Positions 35,619-44,547 of a stretch of DNA of 64,000 bases are shown piece by piece. Under the pieces are notes generated by a model, which searched no databases, had not been told where the DNA came from, and was given only the letters and a program-made list of their open reading frames with translations. Positions within the stretch are counted from its first letter, which is position 1, and every line of letters begins with the position of its first letter. The DNA is from Actinobaculum suis. Its GTDB lineage: Bacteria; Actinomycetota; Actinomycetes; Actinomycetales; Actinomycetaceae. Location of the stretch: contig NZ_FNAU01000001.1 in NCBI RefSeq assembly GCF_900102025.1, positions 241,467-305,466 on the forward strand, given 5' to 3'. The position numbers and the translations under genes were made by a program.

Positions 35619-36521
35619 TTGCGAATGCGCAAGGAAAACAAAGAATCTACAGAACCTACTACCGCGGGTTCACCAGCCGCAACAGCAGATACCACAGGTG
35701 CTGCCTCGGCACCGGCCCCGCCGGCACCTGGCAGGCCGGCACCTGCCCGGTCCGGGCACACGTCAACGGCACCCACGCCAACGGCAGCCACGCCAACGGC
35801 ACCCACGGAATTGGCGCAAATTCCGAGCCGGATCGACCAGGTGGTGCACCGGCTACGCGAAGCCGAAGTTCAGGCCGGCCGGTCTATGGGCGAAACTCGT
35901 TTGCAGTTGGCCGTCAAATACCAACCGATTGAGAAAATCCGTGCCGCCCTCGAACATGGTTGCCGTTTCTTGGGGCAAAACCTCATCCAGCAATTAGAAG
36001 CCGTGGAAACGCAGATTACTGATGTGCAACCGCATTGGACGCACGTAATTGGCCATGTGCAGTCGAATAAAGCCGGCAAAGCGCTCGAATTTGCGAACTG
36101 TATTGAATCTCTTGATTCGGAACGCTTGGCCCGACGCCTGGATCGGTTGCAAGGAACCCGAATTTCCAACGGGGAAGCCACGGAGCCTTTCGAGGTATAT
36201 ATCCAGGTGAACTCGGCCGGTTCCGAATCCCAGTACGGAGTGGCTCCGGAAAAAGTAGCCGAACTGGCAGGCATCGTTAGCGAACTACCTAATTTACGTC
36301 TGGGTGGGCTGATGACCATTGGGGCACACACTGATGATGTGGGCGAAGTGGCTGCCTCCTTCGCCCGCACACGAGAACTGCGCGATGAACTGCAAAGCGA
36401 AATTCCCACCTGCACCGAACTATCCATGGGGATGACCCATGACATGGAAATTGCCGTAAAAGAAGGCTCGACGATTGTACGCGTGGGAACCGCGGTTTTC
36501 GGACCGCGCCCGCGGCCATAA
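35619..36521 (+). CDS. YggS/PLPBP-family pyridoxal phosphate homeostasis protein with a low-complexity N-terminal extension
   Basis: 300 residues. Residues about 65-300 are the PLP-binding barrel: LQLAVKYQP (PLP lysine), RFLGQNLIQQ in place of the usual FGENYVQE, THVIGHVQSNKAGKAL, IQVNSAGSESQYGV, RLGGLMTIGAH, ELSMGMTHDMEIAVKEGSTIVRVGTAVFG. The family controls cellular PLP and amino-acid balance. The first 60 residues are Ala/Thr/Pro repeats (APAPPAPGRPAPAR, TAPTPTAATPTAP) absent from usual members. The start is TTG 35619, placed seven bases after gggGAGG; ATG 35625 is an alternative. It starts 60 bp after the helicase stop, so it may be in one operon with it. Confidence 0.85.
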   Translation: MRMRKENKESTEPTTAGSPAATADTTGAASAPAPPAPGRPAPARSGHTSTAPTPTAATPTAPTELAQIPSRIDQVVHRLREAEVQAGRSMGETRLQLAVKYQPIEKIRAALEHGCRFLGQNLIQQLEAVETQITDVQPHWTHVIGHVQSNKAGKALEFANCIESLDSERLARRLDRLQGTRISNGEATEPFEVYIQVNSAGSESQYGVAPEKVAELAGIVSELPNLRLGGLMTIGAHTDDVGEVAASFARTRELRDELQSEIPTCTELSMGMTHDMEIAVKEGSTIVRVGTAVFGPRPRP

Positions 36522-36703
36522 ATACGCGGCCCGCTAATTTCTGCTAATTCCCGCTAATTAGAGCCCCGGCGTAGCATAAAACGTTCGCCAAGGCTGCTTT
36601 TTTACATCGGGCGGGATAATAATTCGCGATTAGGGTCCCAGTGTTTTCTGCCCCGGGATATGCTGAGCCCACTGCCAATTCGACACAACAAATCGGAGAA
36701 AAG

Positions 36704-37585
36704 ATGACTACCAATCCTAGCGGCCAAGACGATCGTCGCGATAAAAGTACCGAAAGCGGCGAAACCTCGTATTCGGGTTCTGTTTTCGATACGAACCAGG
36801 TTTCTGACGCGACCGCTGGCTCCGCCAACTCAGGAGCCACACCTCCCAGCGAAACGGCTGACCACACTGCGGCTTCCGCCTCCGGAGCTACTGCCTCCGG
36901 TGCAGGTGCACCTGCGGATGCGGGAACGGCCGCGTCCGGTTACGGAGCGTCTAATTACAGCACGCCCGGTTACAGCGCATCCGGTTACGGCCACGGCACG
37001 TCCGCCCACGGCACACCGGGCTACGGCACACCGGACTACGGCACGCCGGGCTATGATGCTAGCGCTTATGGCGCAGGATCCGGCCCGCAGGCCTATGCCA
37101 CACCCTATGAACCGAGCTACGAGGAACGCGTCCGGCAAGCTCAGTATCAAGCTGCACAGCAGGTAGAGGCCATGGCTAATTACAGGCCGAAATCTTTGAC
37201 GGTTTCCTACCTGTTGTGGTTCTTCCTGGGCGGAGTGGGTGGTCACGCCTTCTACCTGCGCCGGAAAAGCCTTGGCATTTTCCATGTCTTTTCGAGCGTG
37301 TTCTACTTTGTTTGTCTATTCTTTACGTTTGCGAAATATGCCCAGTCGGGTCTCATACTTGATTTACCGACCTATATCGAGCTAGGTAGCAGCGGTAACT
37401 TCGGCGTGCTCCCGCTTATTTCTATCTGGGTGTATATCGTCGCCTGGCTCGTGCTAATCGTTAGTGCCTTCCTCATCCCCTCCTGGTGCCGCAAGCTCAA
37501 CGAAGAAATGCAAGCAAAACTCAACCAGTCCTTTGGATATGGCAATCCGGGCAACTTCGGCCCCTTCCCGGGCCAATTCAGGTAA
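36704..37585 (+). CDS. TM2-domain membrane protein with a Tyr/Gly-rich repeat region
   Basis: 293 residues. Residues 1-150 are a hydrophilic, probably disordered region: Ser/Thr/Ala-rich, then repeats such as GYGTPDYGTPGYD and SGYGASNYSTPGYSASGYG. From about 165, RPKSLTVSYLLWFFLGGVGGHAFYLRRKSLGIFHVF is a TM2 domain with the conserved GxxGxHxFYL pattern, followed by further hydrophobic segments (LPLISIWVYIVAWLVLIVSAFL). The function of TM2 proteins is generally unknown. ATG 36704 has cggagaa upstream; the earlier in-frame codon at 36641 lacks support. Confidence 0.8.
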   Translation: MTTNPSGQDDRRDKSTESGETSYSGSVFDTNQVSDATAGSANSGATPPSETADHTAASASGATASGAGAPADAGTAASGYGASNYSTPGYSASGYGHGTSAHGTPGYGTPDYGTPGYDASAYGAGSGPQAYATPYEPSYEERVRQAQYQAAQQVEAMANYRPKSLTVSYLLWFFLGGVGGHAFYLRRKSLGIFHVFSSVFYFVCLFFTFAKYAQSGLILDLPTYIELGSSGNFGVLPLISIWVYIVAWLVLIVSAFLIPSWCRKLNEEMQAKLNQSFGYGNPGNFGPFPGQFR

Positions 37586-37621
37586 GCCACAAGGCAGCCA
37601 GCTAATGCGCACACCGGAAGT

Positions 37622-37697
37622 AACCAGTCAAGCACTCCGGCCAGCTAGCTAGTAACCCCAACCAGCCAAGCACACCGGCCAGCTAGCTAGTAACCCC
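37622..37697. repeat. 38-bp tandem repeat, two units
   Basis: AACCAGYCAAGCACWCCGGC continuing CAGCTAGCTAGTAACCCC repeats at 37622 and 37660, with weaker AGCTAGCCAATCAGGCCAGC fragments after it to about 37800. It lies between the convergent TM2 and ilvE genes. Confidence 0.8.
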
Positions 37698-37859
37698 AGC
37701 TAGCCAATCAGGCCAGCCAGCTAAGCGCGAAGGCTGGCCAACTGCACAGGCCCGGAAACCGCAAGGTTGGCCAATCGCACGGCTAGCCGTTTTGGCAAGC
37801 ATTCCAGCTAACACCTGCGCATCACAGTCCGTGCCCGCGTGTTCCCAACTAACGACGCC

Positions 37860-37912
37860 GCAGGCCGCTGGGGAAGAACCTAAGGTTTTGAGGTTCTTCC
37901 CCAGCGGCCTGC
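37860..37912. terminator. Bidirectional terminator between the TM2 gene and ilvE
   Basis: A 22-bp perfect stem: GCAGGCCGCTGGGGAAGAAC plus CT at 37860-37881 against the complement at 37891-37912, with a 9-nt loop. An AT-rich tail (atatattt) follows on the plus strand. Confidence 0.88.
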
Positions 37913-37946
37913 ATATATTTAAGCTATGGCGCTAGAAGCTATGTTG

Positions 37947-39092
37947 CTAGGCGATCCGGTACATCCATCCGAAAGTATCTTCCGCAGTTCCAGCCTGGAT
38001 CCCGGTTAGCTCATCGTAGATACTTTGCGCCACTTCGTGGCTGGGTAACTTCGCCTGGAAATCCTCGCCCGTAAGCGAACCCACCGCGGTAACTACCGCG
38101 GCCGTCCCACAGGCGAACATTTCCGTGACCTCCCCGGATTCAATACCAGCCAAAATATCAGCCAAAGGCAGAGTTGCCTCTGCCACGTCAACGCCGTCGC
38201 GCTGCAACAACTGGATAATGCTAGAACGTGTATTACCAGGCAAAATATTGCCTGTGAGCCGCGGCGTGCGCACGCGCCCATCGGCATACACAACAAACAC
38301 GTTCATCCCGCCAAACTCATCCAGATTCTTATTCGTGGCCGCGTCCAGGAACAGCACTTCGTCATAGTTCTCTTCCGCCGCATGCATCTTCGGCAATAGC
38401 GAGGCCGCATAGTTACCACCGGTCTTCACCTCGCCCATGCCACCCGGGCCAGCGCGATGATATTTCTGTTCCACCCACACGTTGATGGGCTGGAAACCAT
38501 GCTCGAAGTAGGGGCCGGCCGGGCTGGCAATACACAAGTACTCATAGCGGGTAGCGGCCCGCACCCCCAAGAACGCTTCCGAAGCGAAAATATAGGGCCG
38601 CAAATACAGCGAAGCACCTTCTTCTTCAGGCACCCACCGGGCATCTTCCCGCACCAAATCCACTACCGAACCCAGGAAATCTTCCATCGGTAAGGCCGGG
38701 ATTGCCAAGCGGTGGCTAGAGAAATTCAAACGGGCACCGTTATAAGCCGGGCGGAAAGACCACAGCGAACCATCAGCGTGCTTATAGGCCTTCAAACCTT
38801 CGAAAACTTCTTGACCGTAGTGGAGTACGGCACCAGCCGGATCCAAAGACAGCGGGCCGTAAGGCACGATCTGCTTATCGTGCCATCCCTTTTCCTGAGT
38901 CCATGTAGCCCGTGCCATGTGATCGGTGAAGTGTACGCCGAACCCGGGATTTGAAAGAATTTCTTTTACTTCTGCCGTGCTCGCCGCCTGCGGATTGGGG
39001 TGCAGGGCAAATCGTCCTGCTACCGCATCAGCGCTCGGCTGTGGAGCGCTTCCCGCTAGCTCCAATTCTTCCGGATTAGTTGGCATACTCAT
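37947..39092 (-). CDS. ilvE: Branched-chain amino acid aminotransferase (class IV)
   Basis: 381 residues. It transfers amino groups between glutamate and the keto acids of valine, leucine and isoleucine. Motifs: VLHYGQEVFEGLKAYKHADGS, LYLRPYIFASEAFLGV, the PLP lysine in EVKTGGNYAASLLP, NYDEVLFLDAATNKNLDEFGGMNVF, and GTAAVVTAVGSLTGED. The start is ATG 39092 with gaagaa upstream; GTG 39098 is possible. It lies 125 bp downstream of leuB on the same strand, a plausible leuB-ilvE operon. Confidence 0.95.
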   Translation of the reverse strand: MSMPTNPEELELAGSAPQPSADAVAGRFALHPNPQAASTAEVKEILSNPGFGVHFTDHMARATWTQEKGWHDKQIVPYGPLSLDPAGAVLHYGQEVFEGLKAYKHADGSLWSFRPAYNGARLNFSSHRLAIPALPMEDFLGSVVDLVREDARWVPEEEGASLYLRPYIFASEAFLGVRAATRYEYLCIASPAGPYFEHGFQPINVWVEQKYHRAGPGGMGEVKTGGNYAASLLPKMHAAEENYDEVLFLDAATNKNLDEFGGMNVFVVYADGRVRTPRLTGNILPGNTRSSIIQLLQRDGVDVAEATLPLADILAGIESGEVTEMFACGTAAVVTAVGSLTGEDFQAKLPSHEVAQSIYDELTGIQAGTAEDTFGWMYRIA

Positions 39093-39217
39093 GTTCACTT
39101 CTTCGTTCGTTTTCCCAATAAGTCAAAATTTTACGCAGTTCCCGAGCCACAGGTAGCCACGGCCGCATGTGGCAGCGCTGCGGAACGCTTCGCGGGCTGC
39201 GGCGCCGTCGCGCATTG

Positions 39218-40288
39218 TTAGGCGGCGGCGAGAATCCGCTCCGCTATCGCATCCCCAATCTCGGCGGTGCTCCGGCGCAGTGGAGTGCCGGCGGTTACTG
39301 CTTGTGCGCGCGCGGCCATATCTGCCTCGATAGCGGCGTCGACTTGCTGCGCGTACTGGCTGAGCCCCAGATGCTGGAGCAAGAGGGAAACCGACGCGAT
39401 GGTGGCGGTCGGATCAGCCAATTGTTTCCCCGCAATATCCGGTGCAGAACCATGGATCGGCTCAAACATCGAAGGGTATTGGCCTTCAGGATTGATGTTT
39501 CCTGAGGCGGCAAGGCCAACTCCGCCGGTTACGGCACCGGCTTCATCGGTCAAAATATCGCCAAATAGATTATCAGTAGCGAGCACATCAAAACGTGCCG
39601 GATCGCTCACCAAATAAATCGTCGCCGCATCGGCATGCATATATTCCGTGGTGACCTCGGGATATTCGGGGGCTACGAGCTCAACTTTGCGCCGCCACAA
39701 ATTGCCGGCATGTACAAGCACATTCTCTTTATGCACCCAGGTGAGATGCTTGCGCGGGCGCTGGTTCGCCAACTCGAAAGCGTAGCGTACTAGCCGTTCT
39801 GTGCCCTGCCCGGTATTCACCGAAACTTCGGTGGCCACCTCCAACGGAGAATCCTTATGCGTAATCCCGCCATTACCTGAGTACAGGCCTTCCGTGCCTT
39901 CCCGCACCACCAAGAAATCAATATTTCCGGGATTAGCGAGCGGGGTTTCCACTCCCGGGTAGTACCGGTTGGGCCGCAAGTTCACATAATGGTCGAAAGC
40001 GAAACGGAGTTTGAGTAAAATTCCGCGTTCCAAAACTCCGGAGGGCACCGCTGGATCCCCGATCGCCCCCAGCAAAATCGCATCATGATCCCGCAACCGC
40101 GCTAAAGTTTCTGGTTCCAAAGTTTGGCCGGTTTTCCGGTAATGATCCGCACCGAGCTCATAAGGCGTGGTCTGCAAGGAAATATTCGACCCCGCGAGCA
40201 CCGCCCGCAAAGCCTTTATCCCCTCCGGCACAATTTCCGGCCCGATTCCATCACCGTGAATAACCGCAAGATCAATCGACGTACGCAT
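39218..40288 (-). CDS. leuB: 3-isopropylmalate dehydrogenase
   Basis: 356 residues. It oxidises and decarboxylates 3-isopropylmalate in leucine synthesis. Motifs: [50 protein letters not shown], and [31 protein letters not shown], with [15 protein letters not shown] for cofactor binding. It resembles IPMDH rather than the isocitrate dehydrogenase at 61393, which has a GTGFRSANVALR substrate loop instead. ATG 40288 gives [11 protein letters not shown]; the ribosome site is weak. It is divergent from the thiolase gene. Confidence 0.92.
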   Translation of the reverse strand: MRTSIDLAVIHGDGIGPEIVPEGIKALRAVLAGSNISLQTTPYELGADHYRKTGQTLEPETLARLRDHDAILLGAIGDPAVPSGVLERGILLKLRFAFDHYVNLRPNRYYPGVETPLANPGNIDFLVVREGTEGLYSGNGGITHKDSPLEVATEVSVNTGQGTERLVRYAFELANQRPRKHLTWVHKENVLVHAGNLWRRKVELVAPEYPEVTTEYMHADAATIYLVSDPARFDVLATDNLFGDILTDEAGAVTGGVGLAASGNINPEGQYPSMFEPIHGSAPDIAGKQLADPTATIASVSLLLQHLGLSQYAQQVDAAIEADMAARAQAVTAGTPLRRSTAEIGDAIAERILAAA

Positions 40289-40434
40289 ATTTCTGACTTT
40301 ATGCCATAACCGCCCATCGGTCCCGCGGACTCTCAGCATGTGACCATTCGCCAGTTCCGCGGTTTATGAGTCAGGGCACCCCGCGCGGCTGAGGGCAGGT
40401 TTAGAATGAGCGCTTAGTTTGCAAAGGAGTGAGG

Positions 40435-41619
40435 ATGGCCGAAGATTCCCGCGTGGTCATTGTGGATGGGGCACGTGTGCCCACTGGAACTTTTGGGGGC
40501 TTTTATGCAGATGTCCCCAATAGCGAGATGGGCGCAGCTGCCGCGCGGGAGGCTTTACGGCGCGCGGGCGTGAGCGCCACGGATGTGGACGAGTTCGTGG
40601 TCGGATGCGTGGGCCAGACCGGCCCGGATGCTTACATTTCCCGCGCTATCGCTTTGGGTGCCGGTGCCCCGGTAACGACGACGGCGCAGACCGTCAATCG
40701 GGTGTGCGGTTCGGGCCTGCAGGCCATTTGGACGGCCGCGGCCGAAATCCGGCTCGGCCAGGCGGACGTCGTAGTCGCCGGTGGTTCTGAAAATATGACC
40801 CGGCAACCGTATATGGACTTTGGGGGCGCGACCGCCCGTTCCCTTGCTGATCGGCGGCTAGTCAATGGTACGCAAGCGCTGATTAGCGACCCGTTTAGCG
40901 GGCAAGCGATGGGCGTGACCGCCGAACGCGTGGCCGAAAAGTATGGCATTAGCCGCGCCGCGCAAGATGAATTCGCGTGCCAGTCCCAGACGCGTACGCA
41001 GGCCGCCCTGGCCGCGGGTGCTTTTGATAAGGAACGTGTGCCCTTCACGAAGGAAACTCGCCACGGCACCGAAACTTTGCGGACCGAAGAACAACCGCGC
41101 GCCGGCGTTACTGTTGAAAAACTTGCGAAGCTGCGCCCGGTTTTTCAAGAAAACGGGACGGTGACGGCCGGGAATTCTTCCGGAATTAACGACGGCGCGG
41201 CCATGCTCGTTCTGATGCGAGCTTCCGAAGCGCGGGCGCGCGGCCTGCACCCGCTGGGTGAACTCGTGGCCTTTAGTGCCGTGGGGAACTCCCCTGAACT
41301 TATGGGTTACGCGCCGCGCTATGCGATCGAAAAGGTGTTGCGGCGCGCTGGGCTCACGCTGGCCGAAATTGGCTGGATTGAGCTCAATGAGGCTTTCGCG
41401 GCCCAGGCAGTGGCCGTGATTCGCGACGCCGGCCTGGACCCCGAACTGACTAACCCGCTGGGCGGGGCGATTTCGCTCGGTCACCCGGTAGGAGCATCCG
41501 GCGCGATCATTTCCCTGCGCGCTCTAAAAAATCAGCAGGAACGCGGGATCGAACATTCGCTCGTCACTTTGTGCATTGGCGGCGGCCAAGCCGTGGCCGC
41601 CATCTTCCGCGCGCTCTAA
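40435..41619 (+). CDS. Acetyl-CoA C-acetyltransferase (thiolase II)
   Basis: 394 residues. Thiolase motifs: the nucleophile Cys in TVNRVCGSGLQAIWTAA, then AGGSENMTRQPYMDFG, GNSSGINDGAAMLVLM, NEAFAAQAVAVIRD, GGAISLGHPVGASGA and the second Cys in TLCIGGGQAVAAIF. It could condense two acetyl-CoA into acetoacetyl-CoA, the one mevalonate-pathway step not found in the mva cluster, or work in fatty acid or butanoate metabolism. ATG 40435 has AAGGAG six bases upstream. No beta-oxidation partner is nearby. Confidence 0.9.
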   Translation: MAEDSRVVIVDGARVPTGTFGGFYADVPNSEMGAAAAREALRRAGVSATDVDEFVVGCVGQTGPDAYISRAIALGAGAPVTTTAQTVNRVCGSGLQAIWTAAAEIRLGQADVVVAGGSENMTRQPYMDFGGATARSLADRRLVNGTQALISDPFSGQAMGVTAERVAEKYGISRAAQDEFACQSQTRTQAALAAGAFDKERVPFTKETRHGTETLRTEEQPRAGVTVEKLAKLRPVFQENGTVTAGNSSGINDGAAMLVLMRASEARARGLHPLGELVAFSAVGNSPELMGYAPRYAIEKVLRRAGLTLAEIGWIELNEAFAAQAVAVIRDAGLDPELTNPLGGAISLGHPVGASGAIISLRALKNQQERGIEHSLVTLCIGGGQAVAAIFRAL

Positions 41620-41652
41620 CACCTGCTGCGTGGCGCGAAATTTTCTACGCGG

Positions 41653-41697
41653 CGCGTGCCCCGGCGCGGGTTTTTTTCTCCCGCGCCGGGGCACGCG
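41653..41697. terminator. Bidirectional terminator between the thiolase and lipoprotein genes
   Basis: CGCGTGCCCCGGCGCGGG pairs perfectly with CCCGCGCCGGGGCACGCG around a T-rich loop (tttttttct). It separates two convergent genes. Confidence 0.75.
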
Positions 41698-41764
41698 TTC
41701 GGTGGCGGCCGCGCTACCGAGCCGCGCTACCAGGCACTTAGCTATCCACTGTCTCTGCTGGAGA

Positions 41765-42604
41765 CTATTTCTTCCAGGTGCCGGCGGCAATTTCATCGAG
41801 TACGGTATCGAACTTTCCGTCCTTATAGTTTTCGAGGTGCAGGCCGTCCACGAGGATGGTCGGCACGTATTTGAAACCGTCGTCGAGGAAACGTTGCCGC
41901 AACTGTTCGAGGAGCGAGCGGTACGGATTGGAAGCTAGGTCGGACTTCATTTTTTCTATATCCGCATCGCTTACCCCTACCGTGCTGGCCAGTTCGTAGA
42001 CGCGGGATACCGCCGGTTCGTCGCGCTTATCGCGCGGAATTGGTTCGCCATCGTGCACCGCGAACGGCATGCTTACGTCGTGGTACAAACGGGTGTGGTA
42101 ATCGAAATACTTATCGGGCTGATTGGCGGCCATCCACAGTTCGGCTTGCTCTGCCACCGGCGAGAACTGGTATTCGGCAAAACGCAGATTTGGCTGCACC
42201 ACCAGGGTGATTTGCTCGGCCTTCGTCATTTCCGTGAGCCGTTCCCCGTACTTGTCGAGCAGGAGTACGCAGTACGGGCACCACGGATCCGAATAAATGG
42301 TTACTACCGGCTTGCCTTCATTCTTGGTGCCCGCCACCAGATCTTTACCGAAGGAAATGCCCCCGTATTCGTCCATATTGGCAGGCATTTCGACGCCGGC
42401 CAAAGCCGTTCTTTCTTTCGGTATGAGCACCGGTTCGGTACTGGCAGGCGTTTGTGTTTCTCCAGCCGCCGGCGTTGCCGCGGCCGTGGCACTAGCGGCC
42501 GGGCTTGCTTCTTGCAGGCCGGCACGCGTGGTATCCGCGCATCCGGTGAGGCTCAAACTTAGGCCTGCAATAGTCGCCAAAGCGGTGATCTTAGTCTTTC
42601 TCAC
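41765..42604 (-). CDS. DsbA-like thioredoxin-fold lipoprotein
   Basis: 279 residues. The N-terminus MRKTKITALATIAGLSLSLT ends in the lipobox LTGC (Cys22), so it is a lipoprotein anchored outside the cytoplasmic membrane. After an Ala/Thr/Pro-rich linker (about 35-62) the DsbA domain begins, with active site DPWCPYC (CPYC at 109-112) and the cis-Pro loop YVPTILVDG near 255. It probably acts as a thiol-disulfide oxidoreductase on secreted proteins. GTG 42604 has gaggat upstream; the 15-residue longer reading would spoil the signal peptide. Confidence 0.9.
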   Translation of the reverse strand: MRKTKITALATIAGLSLSLTGCADTTRAGLQEASPAASATAAATPAAGETQTPASTEPVLIPKERTALAGVEMPANMDEYGGISFGKDLVAGTKNEGKPVVTIYSDPWCPYCVLLLDKYGERLTEMTKAEQITLVVQPNLRFAEYQFSPVAEQAELWMAANQPDKYFDYHTRLYHDVSMPFAVHDGEPIPRDKRDEPAVSRVYELASTVGVSDADIEKMKSDLASNPYRSLLEQLRQRFLDDGFKYVPTILVDGLHLENYKDGKFDTVLDEIAAGTWKK

Positions 42605-42677
42605 GAGCTTATCCTCTTTTCGCCAATCGGCATTTCTCACCGGGATCATAGCGGGAAAAGCTGAAAAGGAGTGCGAA

Positions 42678-42720
42678 GCGGGGCAATGCGGTTGGTGTCC
42701 GCATTGCCCCGCTCGGTTTT
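42678..42720. terminator. Hairpin downstream of ilvC
   Basis: GCGGGGCAATGCGG (42678-42691) pairs with CCGCATTGCCCCGC (42699-42712). A short T-run (tcggtttt) lies on the plus side; in the ilvC direction the tail is TTCGCACTCCTTTTC. It most likely ends the ilvBNC transcript. Confidence 0.65.
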
Positions 42721-42831
42721 AGTGTTACCTTCCCGGCCGCAAATTGCCACTTGCGCGGTTGGTAACCCTCCAGCTAGCGCCCCGGCTGCGTGCGCGCCTG
42801 TTTGGCAGCGCAGACCTGCCGGCTACCAGTT

Positions 42832-43860
42832 TTAGCGGCCTACATGGCCTTCCTGGTAGTCCTCATCTACCTGGGTGTTCCAGGCGAAGAGAGAACGGAT
42901 TTGCTGGCCGGTCTTTTCAATCGGCGCTTGTTCGTGCTCGGCACGCATTTCCTTGAATTCCGGTGCGCCCGCATCTTGGTCATCAATGAAGCGCTTGGCG
43001 AAAGCACCGTTCTGGATATCTTCGAGGATCGCCTTCATGCCCGCTTCGGCTTCCGCGCCGATTACGCGCGGCCCGGAAACGTAATCGCCGTATTCGGCGG
43101 TGTCCGAAATAGACCAGCGCATCTTCGACAGCCCGCCTTCGTAGATCAGATCCACGATGAGCTTCATTTCGTGGCAAACCTCAAAGTAGGCCATTTCCGG
43201 CTGGTAGCCAGCTTCCACGAGGGTCTTGAAACCGGCCGAAATCAGGGCGGTCAAACCGCCGCACAGTACGGCCTGTTCACCGAAGAGATCGGTTTCGGTT
43301 TCTTCCCGGAAGCTGGTCTTGATCGCACCTGCACGGGTACCACCAATCGCCTTCGCGTAGGAAAGGCCGAGATCCCACGCCTGGCCGGAAGCATCTTGTT
43401 CTACGCAGACGAGTACCGGTACGCCCCGGCCCGCTTCGTATTCGCGGCGCACGGTGTGGCCCGGGCCCTTCGGAGCCACCATGATGATGTCGTGCTGGGC
43501 ATCCGGTTTGATATACCCGTAGTGGATATTGAAGCCGTGCGCGAAGAAGACTGCAGCATCGCTCTTAATATTCGGCTCGATTTCTTCTGCCCAGACCTTG
43601 CGTTGTGACTGGTCCGGGGTCAGAATCATCACGACGTCGGCATCCTTTACCGCCTCGCCTACCGGCTTTACGGTGAGACCCTGCTCGGTAGCACGGGCAA
43701 TGGACTTGGAACCATCGCGCAGGCCTACTACTACTTCAACCCCGGAATCGCGCAGGTTGAGCGCATGGGCGTGCCCCTGGGAGCCGTACCCAATGATCGC
43801 TACCTTCTTGCCCTGGATGAGCGCGAGGTTAGCATCGTCGTCATGAAAAATTTCTGCCAC
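42832..43860 (-). CDS. ilvC: Ketol-acid reductoisomerase, class I (NADP)
   Basis: 342 residues. It performs the isomeroreduction of acetolactate/acetohydroxybutyrate. The Rossmann loop is [21 protein letters not shown], with [11 protein letters not shown] indicating NADPH preference (Arg and Ser after the second strand). The knotted domain has [26 protein letters not shown] and the metal-binding Glu and Asp. The start is GTG 43860 with AAAGGAG upstream. It is the third gene of ilvB-ilvN-ilvC; the 145-bp gap after ilvN contains a hairpin. Confidence 0.96.
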   Translation of the reverse strand: MAEIFHDDDANLALIQGKKVAIIGYGSQGHAHALNLRDSGVEVVVGLRDGSKSIARATEQGLTVKPVGEAVKDADVVMILTPDQSQRKVWAEEIEPNIKSDAAVFFAHGFNIHYGYIKPDAQHDIIMVAPKGPGHTVRREYEAGRGVPVLVCVEQDASGQAWDLGLSYAKAIGGTRAGAIKTSFREETETDLFGEQAVLCGGLTALISAGFKTLVEAGYQPEMAYFEVCHEMKLIVDLIYEGGLSKMRWSISDTAEYGDYVSGPRVIGAEAEAGMKAILEDIQNGAFAKRFIDDQDAGAPEFKEMRAEHEQAPIEKTGQQIRSLFAWNTQVDEDYQEGHVGR

Positions 43861-43963
43861 AATAGTCTCCTTTACTACGTTCGGCTACGTCTCTAAGATT
43901 ACGCGGTTTTGCTTCGACACAAGATAGTTGTTCACCGAATGAACCAGCGCATATTGTTATCTG

Positions 43964-44007
43964 CTCGGCCCGCGGCGCGAGCGCTGGCACGGGCCGAGTT
44001 CCTTTTT
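43964..44007. terminator. Hairpin in the ilvN-ilvC gap
   Basis: CTCGGCCCG (43964-43972) and CGGGCCGAG (43990-43998) form a 9-bp stem just after the ilvN stop. The T-run lies on the plus-strand side, so in the ilv direction it is probably an mRNA stability or processing hairpin, or only a partial terminator. Confidence 0.5.
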
Positions 44008-44533
44008 ATTTACCCAGTTGCAGTTCGTGAGTCACGCGTTCGGAAAGCGAACGGGCTCCGCGTTGTAGGCCTACCGTGCCCGACTGCACAATTTCTTTGA
44101 TCCCGTAGGGCTCGAGAGCAATGAGTAGAGCTTCGAGTTTCGAATCTGATCCGGTGGCCTCGATGGTAACGGCGTCGGGCACCATATCCACCACATGCAC
44201 CCGGAAGAGTTCGACTACCTGCAACACGTTGGTGCGGTTGGCGTCGGTAGCGGCCACCTTGACGAGCATGAGTTTGCGCTCTACCGAGGTTTCCGATTCG
44301 AGTTCCACAATTTTGATCACGTTGATCAGCTTGTTGAGCTGTTTGGTGAGTTGTTCGAGGGGGGCTTCATCCCCGTCCACAACCAGTGTAATGCGGGAAA
44401 TGGCGGGGTTTTCCGTCACTCCTACCGCAAGCGATGCAATATTGAAGCCCCGGCGGGAAAAGAGCCCGCTCACGCGGGTGAGCACACCAGGCTTATTTTC
44501 CACGAGGACTGAAAGAGTATGGCGAGATGACAT
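44006..44533 (-). CDS. ilvN: Acetolactate synthase small (regulatory) subunit
   Basis: 175 residues. The ACT domain opens HTLSVLVENKPGVLTRVSGLFSRRGFNIASLAVG, followed by the valine-binding region and a C-terminal domain (LEALLIALEPYGIKEIVQSGTVGLQRG). It activates IlvB and confers valine feedback inhibition. The start lies 14 bp after the ilvB stop with aaaggagcg upstream. Confidence 0.96.
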   Translation of the reverse strand: MSSRHTLSVLVENKPGVLTRVSGLFSRRGFNIASLAVGVTENPAISRITLVVDGDEAPLEQLTKQLNKLINVIKIVELESETSVERKLMLVKVAATDANRTNVLQVVELFRVHVVDMVPDAVTIEATGSDSKLEALLIALEPYGIKEIVQSGTVGLQRGARSLSERVTHELQLGK

Positions 44534-44547
44534 TATTTTCGCTCCTT

